From Daphnia pulex (taxonomy: Eukaryota > Arthropoda > Branchiopoda > Diplostraca > Daphniidae), in assembly GCF_021134715.1 (NCBI RefSeq), contig NC_060018.1, forward strand, positions 620,001 to 684,000: 64,000 nucleotides of DNA. Reading direction: 5' to 3'. Shown here piece after piece: positions 9,338 to 24,500 of this stretch. The notes under the pieces are model-generated. The model searched no databases and was not told the DNA's origin. It saw only the letters and a program-made list of their open reading frames with translations. The stretch's first letter is position 1, and each line of letters starts with the position of its first letter. The translations under genes and the position numbers were made by a program.

Positions 9338-10226
9338 CGTACGTGCATATCAATACGAATATACGTTTTAGCTGCATTGTAAGCAAGCTTAGCAGCAGCT
9401 ACGATAACTATTTCACGAGACAAAGTCCATTTTAACCAAATGAATTTTTCGGTAAATACTAAATAGTTACCTCGGGTTTTGAAACTGGACAAACAGAAAC
9501 TAGACGATTTTTTTTTCCTAAAAATTACAGTCGCTCTACCAGATGGTGAGCTGCCAAATCAGCTGACGTAAGACGATAACAAACAGGCTCTGGAAAGTGG
9601 AAACAAAACAGATTTTTACTCGACTAAATATATGAAATTAGAAATCAAGATGTATCCAACTGTAACATGATTTCCTCCTTTAATTAAGCATGATTTTTAG
9701 GAATATAGCTATGGATCACCGATCACTAAGTGACCGTCATCCCGTTATTCATTTTTTACGTGATGGTAACCATGGCCGTACACATTTGAAGGTGAAGATG
9801 ACTTTCAAAGTCATAAAGGTCGATAAAAGGCCATCTAAATAAAGAGCAAGACACTTTTTAAAATTGTGGGTATGAAAAAAAACAAACAATAGCTCTGTGT
9901 TTCATGATAACAAATTTTACACCCTACCATACTTGATATTTCTAACATCTTCTCTAATTACACCGACGATGAACCATTTCAGCATCGGGTTGTAAGACAT
10001 AATAACGTGAAAATTTGATCAATCAGGAATAAATCAACGTAAAGAATCTACAATACAAAAATATTGCTTTCCATATTTCAAACCATGGTTCAAACGCTGG
10101 CTCAATACATTTAATGGCGGGAGCGCATTATTGATTCGCGTGGGGTAGAGGGTTGGCAAAAGAGTTCAGTAGTAGATCACGTGAATGCCCTTCAGAAACC
10201 AGCATTTGCCCTTGTCGGCTCGAGCC
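9338..10226. other. Intergenic region between FAHD1 and GAPDH
   Basis: It holds the upstream regions of two divergent genes. No open frame resembles a protein; the one over 9307-9492 is the antisense extension of FAHD1 exon 1. An E-box (CACGTG) lies at 10179-10184, near the GAPDH promoter. The middle part is AT-rich without visible structure. Confidence 0.5.
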
Positions 10227-10379
10227 AAAATAAAAGCAGCGCTCGTCTTTCTTTGCAGCGCTAACTACCTAAACTAGAGTTCGCTTCGACTTTGGCTAGG
10301 CAATCCCGCCGAGGTATTGAGGACTCGAAACGCCGGTTCGATATCACAGACGTGCCCTGTACGCAATCCTAACAACAAG
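10227..10379 (+). promoter_or_regulatory. GAPDH core promoter and non-coding first exon
   Basis: A TATA-like element (AAAATAAAAG, 10227-10236) is followed by a GC-richer stretch that ends in a clean donor AACAAG|GTGAGT at 10379/10380. The matching acceptor is TTGAGCAG at 11162-11169, 27 bp before the GAPDH ATG. This implies a 5' UTR exon of about 120 nt and a 790-nt leader intron. The arrangement is inferred from splice signals; transcription start near 10258 is an estimate. Confidence 0.55.
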
Positions 10380-11127
10380 GTGAGTCTCCGAGTCTCATTT
10401 AAGAGTAATTTTTTTACTTGAAAGTATCTTAGAAATTCATGGCACTCGCTAATAGTAATTGGAATTCATGTTAGACTATTAGAGTATTAAGTACTAGACA
10501 TTAACTAGTTTTAAAACGACAAAGAAATCTTTAGTTCCAATTTTTATAACTTTTAATTGATTCAGATTGATAGTATACTAAATTTTCCAATTGTTACGCT
10601 AAGTTAGCTTTTATATTACCATCGTGTGTTTTGCTCGTCGTGCATGATATATTCACGCACCAAACTTTCATGGTTAGGGAAAATGGCGGCTATAAAAATT
10701 TCCAGCACTCTAGAACATTCGAAAGCAACTATAAATAAATTATCTGTTAGCTGAAAACTATTCTAAATTTGTTCGACGAAATTGTCGATTTTACGGAAAA
10801 TTCCGGTGTGCGTGTCACGTCGACGGGCGGGACGCTTGAAGGTCAATACAAGGGCTTCTACCTCTCCCCAAAACACTATACAGTATTTTCTACAGTGGAG
10901 ATGTATTGATCTTGTCCTGCCTATTTTTAGATCCAAAGACTCCTTCAACTTAACCTTTACTGATTTTATACTTTCTACTAGTCAAAGTATATATATAAAA
11001 CTACACAAGACCAAATGTTAATGTTTAAATCCGGTAAAATGTGGTTTTGCGTCATCTGCTGAGAACAGCTGTTTTTGACAAATCAATAGTTTTACTGTTG
11101 CTATGCTAAATTTAACGTTTAAATTAG

Positions 11128-12381
<1,254 letters not shown>

Positions 12382-12390
12382 ATCAATAAA

Positions 12391-14141
12391 GCTGCATTGT
12401 GGGATGAGTCACTGGCATACGTCTTACAGCAGAATAATCCGTTACTTATTCTGTTAATGTTGTCTAATTATCTATCCCTCATTCTTGCTACCGCACTGGC
12501 TACAACGATTGATGTTTGTTGTTGGTCGTCCTTTCTGTAGTCTGAAATCCCAATCTTAGATGTCTGTTACATTGGCTACAGGAATATAAACGTTTGTCAC
12601 AAAATTTACATTTCAATTTTTTATTATCAGCTCATTTTAAATCAACATTTTGATCTTTAATTTATTGATAAAATATCATTATCATAAAGAAATTTACTTT
12701 CCACATACCTGCTCACTTTGGTGACAGTAATCTCCTTTCATGCAACGCCATATATTTGCATTCAAACGTGCGAATATGTGAAGGGAACACGAAGCTTTCA
12801 AGACGCGATTCCCCAGTACTCATTGGTTACGCCTAATAATAAAATTATAGTTAGTAATCTGAAATAAAACATTTACAATTATGCTCTATAATATGATTGA
12901 CATTTCTCTGTAACAGCCAATACTGACGAGGAGTTATATTCAAAAGATTTTTTTAGATATGGACATTATTCTATTACTTGACAGTTAACTTTCTCAGAAG
13001 CATCTTCCTGAGCCCTTCAGGAGTCATTTGTTATTCAGTGCAATGGTAAAAATAAAGACAGACTCACAACAATATTACATAGCACACTACGTTTCCAAGC
13101 AAGAAATTAGTTTAAAAACTGGCACATGTAATAATCTTTGAACTATACAAAATAGTGATTCAAGCACTATTGTTTTGTGAAATCACCAATACATCATATC
13201 TAATGAGTATTTAACAGGATATTTTCCGCTTTGAGATACCCAAGTATGTTTCATTCCCTTCCACTTTGGCACTAACACATTCAACCCTTCTATGCGAGAA
13301 GTACCTAGCTGAAACAACCATAATAGGGAATAACAGATCTTCATTTAATAAATTTAGAGTTTGTGACCTAATATGACAAATTAACTGATGTTTTCATACC
13401 TTTCTGAACATTCTATATCAATTTTGTAGTTTCCCCATCCACAAAGTTAAACTGAACTGAGGCTTTAGGATTAGAGATTATATCATTCTTAATTCATTCG
13501 AGACATGGTTGTTTGCACCTTTTTTCGTTTTGTCTTCGTGTGATACCTTTGTGGTTTGTCACTAGTTGATTCACGTGTTCGAATATTCTGGAAGCATTAC
13601 GTAAACGACGCTTGGCTTGTCTCGAATGTTGAACGATCAAAGCTACATGAGATGGAAGATATCAATGATTTTTTTTAACACTTGATTTTTCAATTTGGAA
13701 TTTAAACAAAATACAAGAACTTAAGATGCATGCCTGTGTGACTCACTGCTCTGTTGTTTTTTGAACCATCTGGGCGCCATCTTTCATAGGCAGTGGCAGC
13801 ATAGCCAGTTCATTTTTAATTTTAGTTGATGAAAACTAAAACTAAAAATGCTTATGCATGCTACAGCCAAAATGGTTTGATTTCATTGAAATCCATATTT
13901 TACATGCAAATGTTTCATCATTTATTCGTTTAAATCCCCAAATTAAATTTTAAATTGATTTGTAATTATTCGAATTACCTTAAGGCAACCCTGGCAATAA
14001 TTGTACGAAACTACACAGCTAAATTATTTGGCAGCCGTTGAAAAAAGGTAACTATTATTTATTTAAGAGCTGTTGCATCTTGCTTTCTTCAGTCATATTC
14101 ACACTTTCTTATTACATCACACTGAAATTTTTATTCTCTAG
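12391..14141. other. Intergenic region between GAPDH and UBC9, possible small spliced gene
   Basis: There is no long open frame. On the minus strand several short open segments are flanked by plausible splice sites (13211-13304, 13400-13446, and about 13560-13650) and look weakly protein-like, but no start or family could be assigned. The right end contains the UBC9 leader: a donor AAAAAAG|GTAACT at 14047/14048 and an acceptor CTCTAG at 14136-14141. Confidence 0.35.
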
Positions 14142-14150
14142 TGACCAATA

Positions 14151-14962
<812 letters not shown>

Positions 14963-15098
14963 TTTCCCAAGTAAATCCAGCTGTCAAGGAATAAGTTAAC
15001 TTCTTTTTCTTTTCCACGTGCTCTATTTGTTTTTTAAAAATTCTTATTGTCTTCATTTCAATACTTACTTATCGTCCAGAAAACATACTCCGATCTGA

Positions 15099-15104
15099 AA
15101 TAAA
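15099..15104 (+). terminator. Polyadenylation signal, UBC9
   Basis: AATAAA 137 bp downstream of the UBC9 stop codon. The following 450 bp to the cyclase stop codon hold only the two convergent 3' UTRs. Confidence 0.6.
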
Positions 15105-15561
15105 ACGCTAAGTAAGGTGTAACACTTGTTGACCTTTTTTTTTTTCAATTACGTCACTTGACTATTTTATTTGGTTGTGACCTACTTTGTTGATATGCGT
15201 TTTATCTGGCGAATATCTGATTATGAAGACCAAACTTCTTTTAACTACTAGAATTCATCAAAGGCTCTCTTACCTGATTAAAATTTGAACTAAATGGGTT
15301 ATCGATGTACAAAGTGCAAAACAAGGTATGTAAAACAACAACCGATTTATCACAATATTTTCAGCAGCGACAATATTACAGATACACTAAAATCAAAGAA
15401 AACATTCCGACTTGAAATCGATTAAAAATCTTAACCGAGAAGAATCGGAGATCGGGTATGGCATTTTCAAATGGCGAAATATACGAATCACGAAACAAGT
15501 AAAGCAAATTTGTCATCATGTAAAAAGACTGTGGAGGATGCAAGAATAAGGAGGCGCAATT

Positions 15562-18500
15562 TCACACAACGCTTTCTCTGTCATCACGGTGGAGGTCGGA
15601 AAAGTCCTCTCCCGTCTGCGGATTCCGACTAAAAGCATCACCTCCGTGACCCACGCCGAACAGATTGACTATCCACCGCTTGACGTTGGGCACGCTCTTG
15701 CTAACAGTGGGGGCGATGACCGTGTCTTTGCCTTCTTTACCGAGTCTCTCGCCCGATGTCGAATGTTCCAGTTGTTCACAAGAGTATCTCTTTTCAGACT
15801 CCATCAATCCACAGGCTGTGAGACTGGGCCGATGCCGAGTGCGATCGCGACTGAGCAGAGTCTCGGAATTGACGTCAATCCCTTCGTCGTCGTTTTGGAG
15901 TAACCTGACGGCCTGGTAGCCCGAAGTCTTGATATGTCCGTTGGGTCGTGACAATTCGGCTTGCTCCGGTTGATCCCCGTTCGGGATTGTCAAGACGACG
16001 TTGTGATCGTCGCTGAGAAGTCGAGAATGTTCGTCTTCAGTGTCATCCTGCGACGCGCAACTGGGCAGCGGCGACCGGTCTATCAAAGTCGACCTCAATT
16101 CAGACGGGAAAAGATCCAGGGATTTGGATTCTTTCCTGCGACGCTGATTCGACTTGTTTCGAGAAGGGAAGACTTGAGGAACGCAGAGAAACTGCCGGGG
16201 ACCATGACTAACCGAACTCAAACCGCCCGCTCTCTGCTGCTGCTGCTGCTGCTGCTCCTGATGCTGGTGGTGGTGGTGGTGGTGGTGTTGTTCATCTTCG
16301 TCTTCGGGAAATCGACCGAGTGACTGGCATCGCCTTTGAGGTAACAGCGGACTGGCTGTTGTTCCGCTCCGATAATCCACATCACCGCTCTCGCTCGCTC
16401 CCTCGGCAACGATTTGAACTTGGCTGGCATGTGCGCTGCGCGTTAATAGGCAACTACGCCGTAGACTTGCATTTGACTTGGTTGTTCGAACTGAACGCAG
16501 AGACCGAGCCGATTGGCTCGTTTTCCTGTCGAAAAGCTGTTTTGTTTAAAAAGAAATGGAACGTGTTACCATGGAAACTTTCAAAAGGGAGAAAATGAGA
16601 AATTTATACTTTCGGAGTTGGAGGTTGATTGGTGCTGATGATGCTGCTGCATATCGAGTCGCTATTGGAACCCTCCAACAATTCGGCCGAATTATCGTGG
16701 TGATACATCCTGTTGGGCTGGCCTTGTGTCCGTCCTTGTTGCGCAGCCAGCGACGAGCTCATTCGAATGCTCCCGCTGCCAACGGGCCTCGAATCGGACG
16801 ACACTCTCCTCGTCAGCATCGATTCCGCCCTGTGAAGCATTCGAGGACTCCTCCGGCGAAGATCCGACATGTTGCCGGCACTGCCGTTGGCGTTGGAACT
16901 CGCTGCTCCGATGGCACCAGACGGGCGACAAAAGAGTGGCGCTTGATCGGGTCCAACGTCCGCTCGTGCTGTAACAGCTCCACTTGTGACGCCAATCAGC
17001 CAGTGTGTCAACACTTCGCCTTTGCCCTTCATGGCGACCAGTCCTCGTTCTTCCGTCACGTAACCGCCGATCTTTTCCAACGCCTTTCGACACTCGCAAC
17101 TGATGTGAATCCTCAGGGGCTCGCCGTTCGATTCCATCCGCGAAGCCGTGTTGACCGTGTCGCCGAACAAACAATATCTGGGCATCGTCAAACCCACTAC
17201 TCCGGCCACCACGGGACCTGTTTCATCATATCGACAAAAATGGTTTTTTACCCTTTATTTGTATTTATTTTAAACTTGTGTATTGTACCGGTGTGAATTC
17301 CGATCCTGAGTAAAACTGGATCTTTAGGTCGATGGGACACGCGATGATTCTTGACTGCTGATAGCAAATCAAGCGCCATCGACGCAATCATGCCGGCGTG
17401 TAGATCGCCGTTGGGTAAAGGCAATCCAGAAACCTGTTTTCACCCAATTTTAGATGAAATTAAGTCAAAAATGAAAACAAGTTGTATATATTGTGAGACT
17501 TACCACCATGTAGGCATCTCCGATGGTTTCCACCTTGTACACATCGTAACCCTGGATGATGGAATCGAACAAGGTGTACAAATCGTTGAGAAAGTTGACC
17601 ACCTAATTGCGGAGAAAACAACGCCCACAAAATTGTCAAATCTAAATCGAGTTACAAGTTTTTAATAAAAGAATTACCTGGAACGGAGTACTCTCGGCCG
17701 ACATTTTGGTGAAGCCAACAATGTCACTGAAATAGATGGTGACAGCTTCGTAGGATTCCGGTTCGACGCCCCACCCTCTTGTGAGTCGTTGAGCCACGGG
17801 TCTGTCAATGTCAATGTCAGCCATTAAGAGCTTATTCTTTTAAGGGTGTGTCTATTCATTTCGCAAGAGTGGCTAATAATAAAAATAAAAAAGGGGGGTT
17901 GAAAAACCAGACTGACTTTGGTAGCATGCGATGGAGGAGGTCCTCGGTCTTTTGTTTCTCTTCGTAGAGAAGTTGGGTCCGCTCGGTGACCAAGAGCTCG
18001 AGATTGCCGGCATAGATCACCATCATTTCCATCAACTGGTCCATAATAAACGGCTTCCTGTGCATCGACCAAACGGCCACGATAACAAAAAGTCAGAAAT
18101 CATATCAGACGCCAGGTCATTATGTGCCTACAGTACACAAGACGACTGCTGTGCCTATATAGTGTTGAGTACGAAGAAGAAGAATAACTGGGTAACCGTA
18201 TATATAATAACTTACATTCCCTCTCTCATTTTACGAAGACGATCGCGAATGGTGGGGAAATCCGGGCGCTGCTCCGGTGACTCGGCCCAACAATCCTCCA
18301 TGCAAGAGCGAATGTACTCCGGACAGCCCATTCCAATGTCGGGTTGCACGAAAATGCAATAATCTTGGAGCATCTTTAACAAACACAGAATGGGGTAATG
18401 AATAAATAAGTCAATGTAGCCATCAACAACTAGATACTATATATCTCGAGATCATTTTCTATGGGTTTTCTCTACAGACTCATCAAACAAAAAGAAAAAG

Positions 18501-21500
18501 AAAATAAAGAAAAGAAAAACATTGTCGCGGCGCCAGCAGTTTCGTTCAATGCAATCCGCCGGATGAGGAAATGATGCTAGTAATTCAAGGCTATGTATAT
18601 GGGGATGTCGGTATATAGGCTTGACGAGCCGAAACGACTTTGGCAGTTGTTTCCCCCAACCAGAAGTTGGGGAGGAATCCTCGGCAGGATCGAAAATGTA
18701 TTTAACAACGCAAAAAGAGCATCCAGCTGATTCTTTCATTTCATTTCATGAGAGTAGATCTTTCACGCTCGTGAAAGGACTGGGGCGATCGATAATAAAG
18801 CCGACTGGCCATAAATCGGCGTATCGTTGGTATATTATTGAGGAGGTAAACAAAAAACCCGTGCAGCGTGATAAACTACACATCCACGCTCCATTAGAAC
18901 GGCACGCGTGAGTTTGTAATAGTTTTAGTTGTGTATACCTGGATATCGGGACGGAAGGGTTTCTCTCCTGGAGCTGGGCCAGTTCGAATCTTGTCGACGA
19001 TGTCTATTTTCAAATCGGGCAAAGAAAGTCGAAAAAGTTATATAGAAAGACTAACGAAGTGATTTGCGATGATGGGGTGGGTGAGTCACGCGTTTGTTTT
19101 GGGGTGGGTGGGAGTGGGATAATGTAACGCTAACCTTTTGGCTCGAGTTTGTAGCCAGTGAAAGCGTCTTGCCGAGTCAGAATCTCGTAGAGGATCATGC
19201 CGAAGGCGTAGACGTCAGCCTTTGGTGTGCCACGAACCGAGTTGGACTGGTCGTTCAGCAATTCCGGCGCCTTCCATAACAAATCTGTTGGGTTCAAAAA
19301 GAAGAAAACAATAACACATGAAGCTCAACGACCGAGATCTGAACTTTATGAGCCCATCAATTTTGGCGTACGCTCTGCGCGCACGTAGAGATATTTGCGA
19401 AGGAAAAAAAGGGAATCAGCGGCAATAAATCACAAGCGCCCAGCTATTTTGAATAACGCGCGCAGAGGAGCCAAAGCCGCCACATAAATAAAATAAGGAA
19501 GAATGGATCTCATATTTTTCTCGTCCACCAAAAACGTTCGATTTTGTCTCGAAATACAAGTGCCAAAAAAAAAAACACAACAAAGTTCTACGGGAAATTC
19601 CAGCGAAAATGACATTGACACGATCAAACTTACTGCGGTAGAGTTCGTGATCTCCGATGGAATCCTTCTCGGCGGCAGCGCGGAGCTCGTGAAGGCCGTA
19701 GTCGGTAATCTGGAGGACCCAGCGCGACGTGACGACGCAGTTGGATGACTTGAGGTTGCCGTGGAAGTGTAGATCCGTTTTGTGGAGATGCGTCATACCC
19801 TTGATCAGGTCGTTGACCATCGAGGCTATGAAGATATTCTCCAACTTGATGTCGTCGTTCTCCAAAATGTCCTGATGGTCGTATAAAAACAATAAAAGAA
19901 TAACTTTGAGGCCTCTTATCTCTATGGGCATCCGCGCAGCACTGGCGAAATGTTTTTCCATTTAGGCGACGACTCTTTTGCTTTCGAGTCTCAGGTTAAT
20001 GGACGGCGATAAATCTAGCGCTCCGCGGGCTTTTGCTCAGCTCGCTCGCAGTGCTTGTTTAGATATTGATTGATTGATGATTGCATACCGGTAGAGATCC
20101 TTTGTGACAGTATTCGGAGACGATCTGGATGCGACACGGTTCGACAGCAGCTCCGATGAACGGGTTGATGTTGTCGTGACGGATTTCGCGCATTAGACGC
20201 ATTTCCTTCATCGTTTTGCGTCCAATGTCGTAGCGCTTGGAGAAGCAGAGCTCCTTGGTGCGGACGATGGTGCCGCGATAGCGACCGACTTTGGTGAAAA
20301 CCTGATCCACCGTCACGCTCGCCAAACTCAACTGCAAATAAGTCAACAAAACACACAAACAAAACGCGCAGATTGATCAGATTTTTAATCGCGACCTTCA
20401 AATGTCAACTTGAACTAACTAATTAATCTCTTGCCCCAAAAATCAAAAGATGGCCTTCACAAATTGGTAATCAGCGCACGCGAAATTGATTCCGCCATCG
20501 GCAACAGAACAACCATGAATTTATAGCCACGTCGAAATCGGGAGCAGATGCTGTTGTGGACGTGTTCGCCTCAAAACCGGGAAACACACACAACAACAAC
20601 AACAACCCACTCAAATCTTTAGTGAATCGCGTTGGCCGCCTTTTTATCGACTAGGGGAAAAAATAATGACCCAAAAACACCAAATCGTTCAATGGAATAT
20701 AAAAGCCTGAAACAGATGGTTTGGCTCTGCGTGTAACTATTTCGGTATAGTAGACGCAATATACGCCCGTCCGCTGGGCGCAACATAAAAAGATTCCCGT
20801 CCAGCAGCAGCAGCAGCGATGATTTAGTTTGAGAGAAAAAAAGGGAAAGGCGGAATTCGATTATTACTTTGCTGGTGGATTTATCCATGAAGCCATCGGC
20901 AGTCTGCGATGACATTGATATGATGTCTTTGGGATCGATCTTCCAAACAAGACCGGCAATCTCTTGTTCAACCTTCCATTTGCGATAGACAAAGAGAGTC
21001 GTGATGACGGCCGCCAGGAAAATGCAGCCGAGAACTCCGGCGGCAATCTGGGAATCTCTCAGACGCGTGTCAGAGTCGCTGCACCGCTCGTTCCGGTAGC
21101 CGCACGGAGGCTCGTCCAGCGGCGCACGTTCGCCCGCCACCCACAGAATCTTGTCCGTCAACGTGAATTTCTGCACAAATAGTTCAGCATTAAAGGTTAT
21201 GCAAGTCATGCAAATTGTTAAAATCATGTAATGTACACATACCGGCGTCGTGTTGTTGGTGTAATCGAACCGGCCAACGGGCATCATCTCGTAGTGGCAG
21301 TGAAATTTGTCCTTGTCTCCCATCTTGTTGACGTTGATGGCACGCGAGATGTTGTTGAATTTGACGGCCAGCACCGTGTAGTTGCCCTCAGAGTCGCCAT
21401 TGTCGTCAATCCTGATTGACGCACCCGTCACGCCTGCCAGGCGGAAGTAAATTGAGTCAAGTGGTCCATAAAACCCGATGAGAAAACCCAAAAAAACTCA

Positions 21501-24500
21501 CTTTCATATGTTCGATTATGAATCTTCATGAAAAGGGTTTTGCCGTCTTTGGCCGCTTCGGTAATGCTCTGAGGATCGGTCAAGTTGTTCTCCTTAAGCG
21601 TTGCGCCCAGCGCCCTGGCGTAGAGGAGGACAGCGTCGTACAAATGGGCAGCGTACATGGGAACGTGCTGTGTATAAATATCAGAATCGGTGAAAGGCCA
21701 TTTATCATCAAGACGGATCGACTGAAATCATAATAAATAACATATCGAGAGCCGACGAAAGAGAGGCTCCGGCTCAACTGTGTGTTGACAGGACAACTAG
21801 TCTCAGCTAGTCTCAGCTAGTCAATTTAAAGAAAAGACTCACGTACCCTGACGAAAGTTTTGAAGATATCCGGCTCGGAGAAACCAAACGGAGGCTCCTG
21901 ATTGTATTTGCGGACCATCTCGGAGAATTTCGTGAATCCTTCGTCGGGCTTGGTAGTGACGATCATCAGAAGCGACTTGGCCGCTTCCGGACTAGGTGAC
22001 TCGAGTTCGCTGCAATTTCGAATTTCGCTCACCATTTGCTGTTCTGCTTCCGTCATTCGATTATCGGGGGAAAAAGAATCCATCAAGAACCAAACAAAAA
22101 GTTGTAAACAAACATTAGTCACGCCGAACTTGACATGGAAATCGTAAAACTGGTGATCCTCCTCCTCTATCCATCCATCCTCTCGAATGTCGGTGGCAGT
22201 GTGTTGAAAAGAGCGAAATAAATGAACTGGCAAAATAAGAAAAGAAAAATCGTTGGCGGATCAGCGACTGATCCTGATGTTCTTTCCCGGCTATACATTA
22301 CTAGACTAGAGGTTGCCACATTTGTACGCAACTGGCGGGCTGGCTAGACAAATCCGCGTGAAACAAAAAGCTTAGGAATCCCTGGCGTCATCAGTCTGTG
22401 TTGTTGTTGAACAAATAATGAGATGTCAGGCCATCAGTCAGATATAAATCTGATCCATTTTCTTTTTTGGACTGTCTTTTTCTTTTCACTTTTTTTTTCT
22501 TTTAATCAGCAGCAAAGGTCAGACACGCCAGTAGAAGGTGACGTCGTCTATCGCATATTTTTGTTTGAAAGGCTATTTCGGTAACGGCTTGACACCCAAT
22601 GGCCCCTCTAGCCGGCCGAGATAAGAGCAAAAGTAAAAAGACAAACCCCTCCGAAAAAATAACTGAGATCAGCCCTTTGTTCTGATTGGTTCGCTAAAGT
22701 CGAACAACAAGGTTCCATTTTCATATTATTACAGTTGTGTGCGGCACATGCAGCTTATATAGCCGCACAACACAAAAAAAGAAAGAGGCTTTTTTATTTT
22801 ATCTCTTATCTTGGTTGTGTGTGTGCTATACCAGGCTGTCTGTGTGCACATCTCCCACAAAAACGCTCTCTTAATAGCCGGTGCTCACGGACCCTGCCCT
22901 TCATGGACGCCACTGACCTCATTTCTTCTTTTTGTTTCTTTGGTCCACACAGCCCAGCAAAGTGACTTGGCGAGATAACGCATATTGCGAGTCATGAGCT
23001 TTTTCAATGCCTTCCTTCTTCTTCTTCTTCTTTAAAGCACACACACAAGGCACGCAGCAGCAGCCAGCCCGTTTTTAAATAAGAAAACAAACAAGGTAGT
23101 CGAAAGAGAGAGACGATGGACGAAGCACGTCCTCAACTAAACAAGTAGAGGAAAAATAGCCCTCGAGTGATGCCCGCGCTGTTTATATCCCAACAGCACT
23201 TGCGGTGGTCTATATCAAGTAAGTGCAGATTTATAGAGAGAGATAAGGCCACTAAAGCTAATACACCGTAGACACACAGTGTGCATAATGTGTGTGCGCG
23301 CTAGACAGAGAGAAAAAGGGCGGCGTGAAAAATTGCGGAATGCGCCGCGATGATGTGCGAATGAATAAACAACAACGGACGAGATAAAAATAAAGAGGCG
23401 ACTCAACTCCATAGGTATTCTCTGGCTCGGTCGGGGCTGTAAGTTTCCCAGTCGACGGAAATGACCATGTACTCTCCTTTGGTGAAGAGTCTCATCATTT
23501 GCATTGTCGTCATAAAGTCGTAGAGGTTGTGCGGCTCGCCCAGGAACACATAAACTGTTTAGGTGAAAAATATGAAACAAACAAAAAGAGAGATAATCAA
23601 ATAATCAGTGCGACACAAGGTAAAAAAACAAAATGGAAAACAGCGAAAGTGTCTAACGGGAATGCGCTGCACGGCAGCAGCGGGAACGACATGTAGAAGA
23701 AGAAATCGGTAGCGGATTGACGCCAAATGGCACGAGCCAAAAAGTGAGCAGCAGAGAAACAACAAGCCCAAAAAAAGGAGGTCAGCCAAAGTGGCCGAAA
23801 AAGGTTTTCTCTCTCTCTTTCGTCTCTTTTTTACCTTCTCGGAATGTGACAGAAAAACGAAGTGGAAGATTTGGAAAATCCAAAACATTTTTTTCCCCAA
23901 GTTTTTACAAAGCGGGTCCCGCAACTGTCGTGACAGTTATTGCGAAACCGCGCGTACAACAGCTCCTTCTTTCAAGTTGGAAAAAAACGTTTTGTGCCAC
24001 AACAAATCCATAATAATAATCCCATGATATGAAGAAATGACACAACTACAACGCTACAATGCCATCATTCACTCAGCGGATCATGTCGACACTTAATTGG
24101 AACCGGAGACTTAAAAGATTGTCGATTTGAAAAAATAAAGAAAGAAATAGAATCAATGTGTGTGCTCACTTCGAGTGCCCGAGCGAGTCTTCTCAAGGAT
24201 ATCAAACGTCCAAGAATTGTGACAGCATGACTCCCGATTGGCACAGCAGCGGTTCATGTCCTCGAACTTGAGCCGGTGATTGAGATGAAGTTTCATGGCG
24301 ACGTTGGCCGTGACCCGGGCCTCCAGCGAGTCGGCCACCGTCTGCCATCGCGGCGAATTCTCGGCCACGATCGAAAATTTCTTCCAGTTGTAGTGCAGCA
24401 GCAGCGACACGATCGATTTCGTCACCTGCATAAAACCAACCAATTTAAAAGAGTCAATTCAATCACGTCAAACACAAAAAAATGGCCAACATTGCGCAAG

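Noticed and set aside
10763..11021. Short open frames in the GAPDH leader intron
   Set aside because: The segment is bounded by the leader donor and acceptor, with no coding bias and no homology recognised.
12385..12390. AATAAA as the main GAPDH poly(A) signal
   Set aside because: It begins four bases after the stop codon, which would leave a 3' UTR of only about 25-30 nt; possible but not secure.
15589..16323. Plus-strand frames opposite the cyclase 1 tail, with Leu and Val runs
   Set aside because: These are reverse reads of the CAG/CAC repeat tract, not hydrophobic proteins.
16556..17296. 246-codon plus-strand frame opposite the cyclase catalytic exon
   Set aside because: It lies wholly antisense to the conserved guanylate cyclase exon 16610-17217 and is Arg/His-rich noise.
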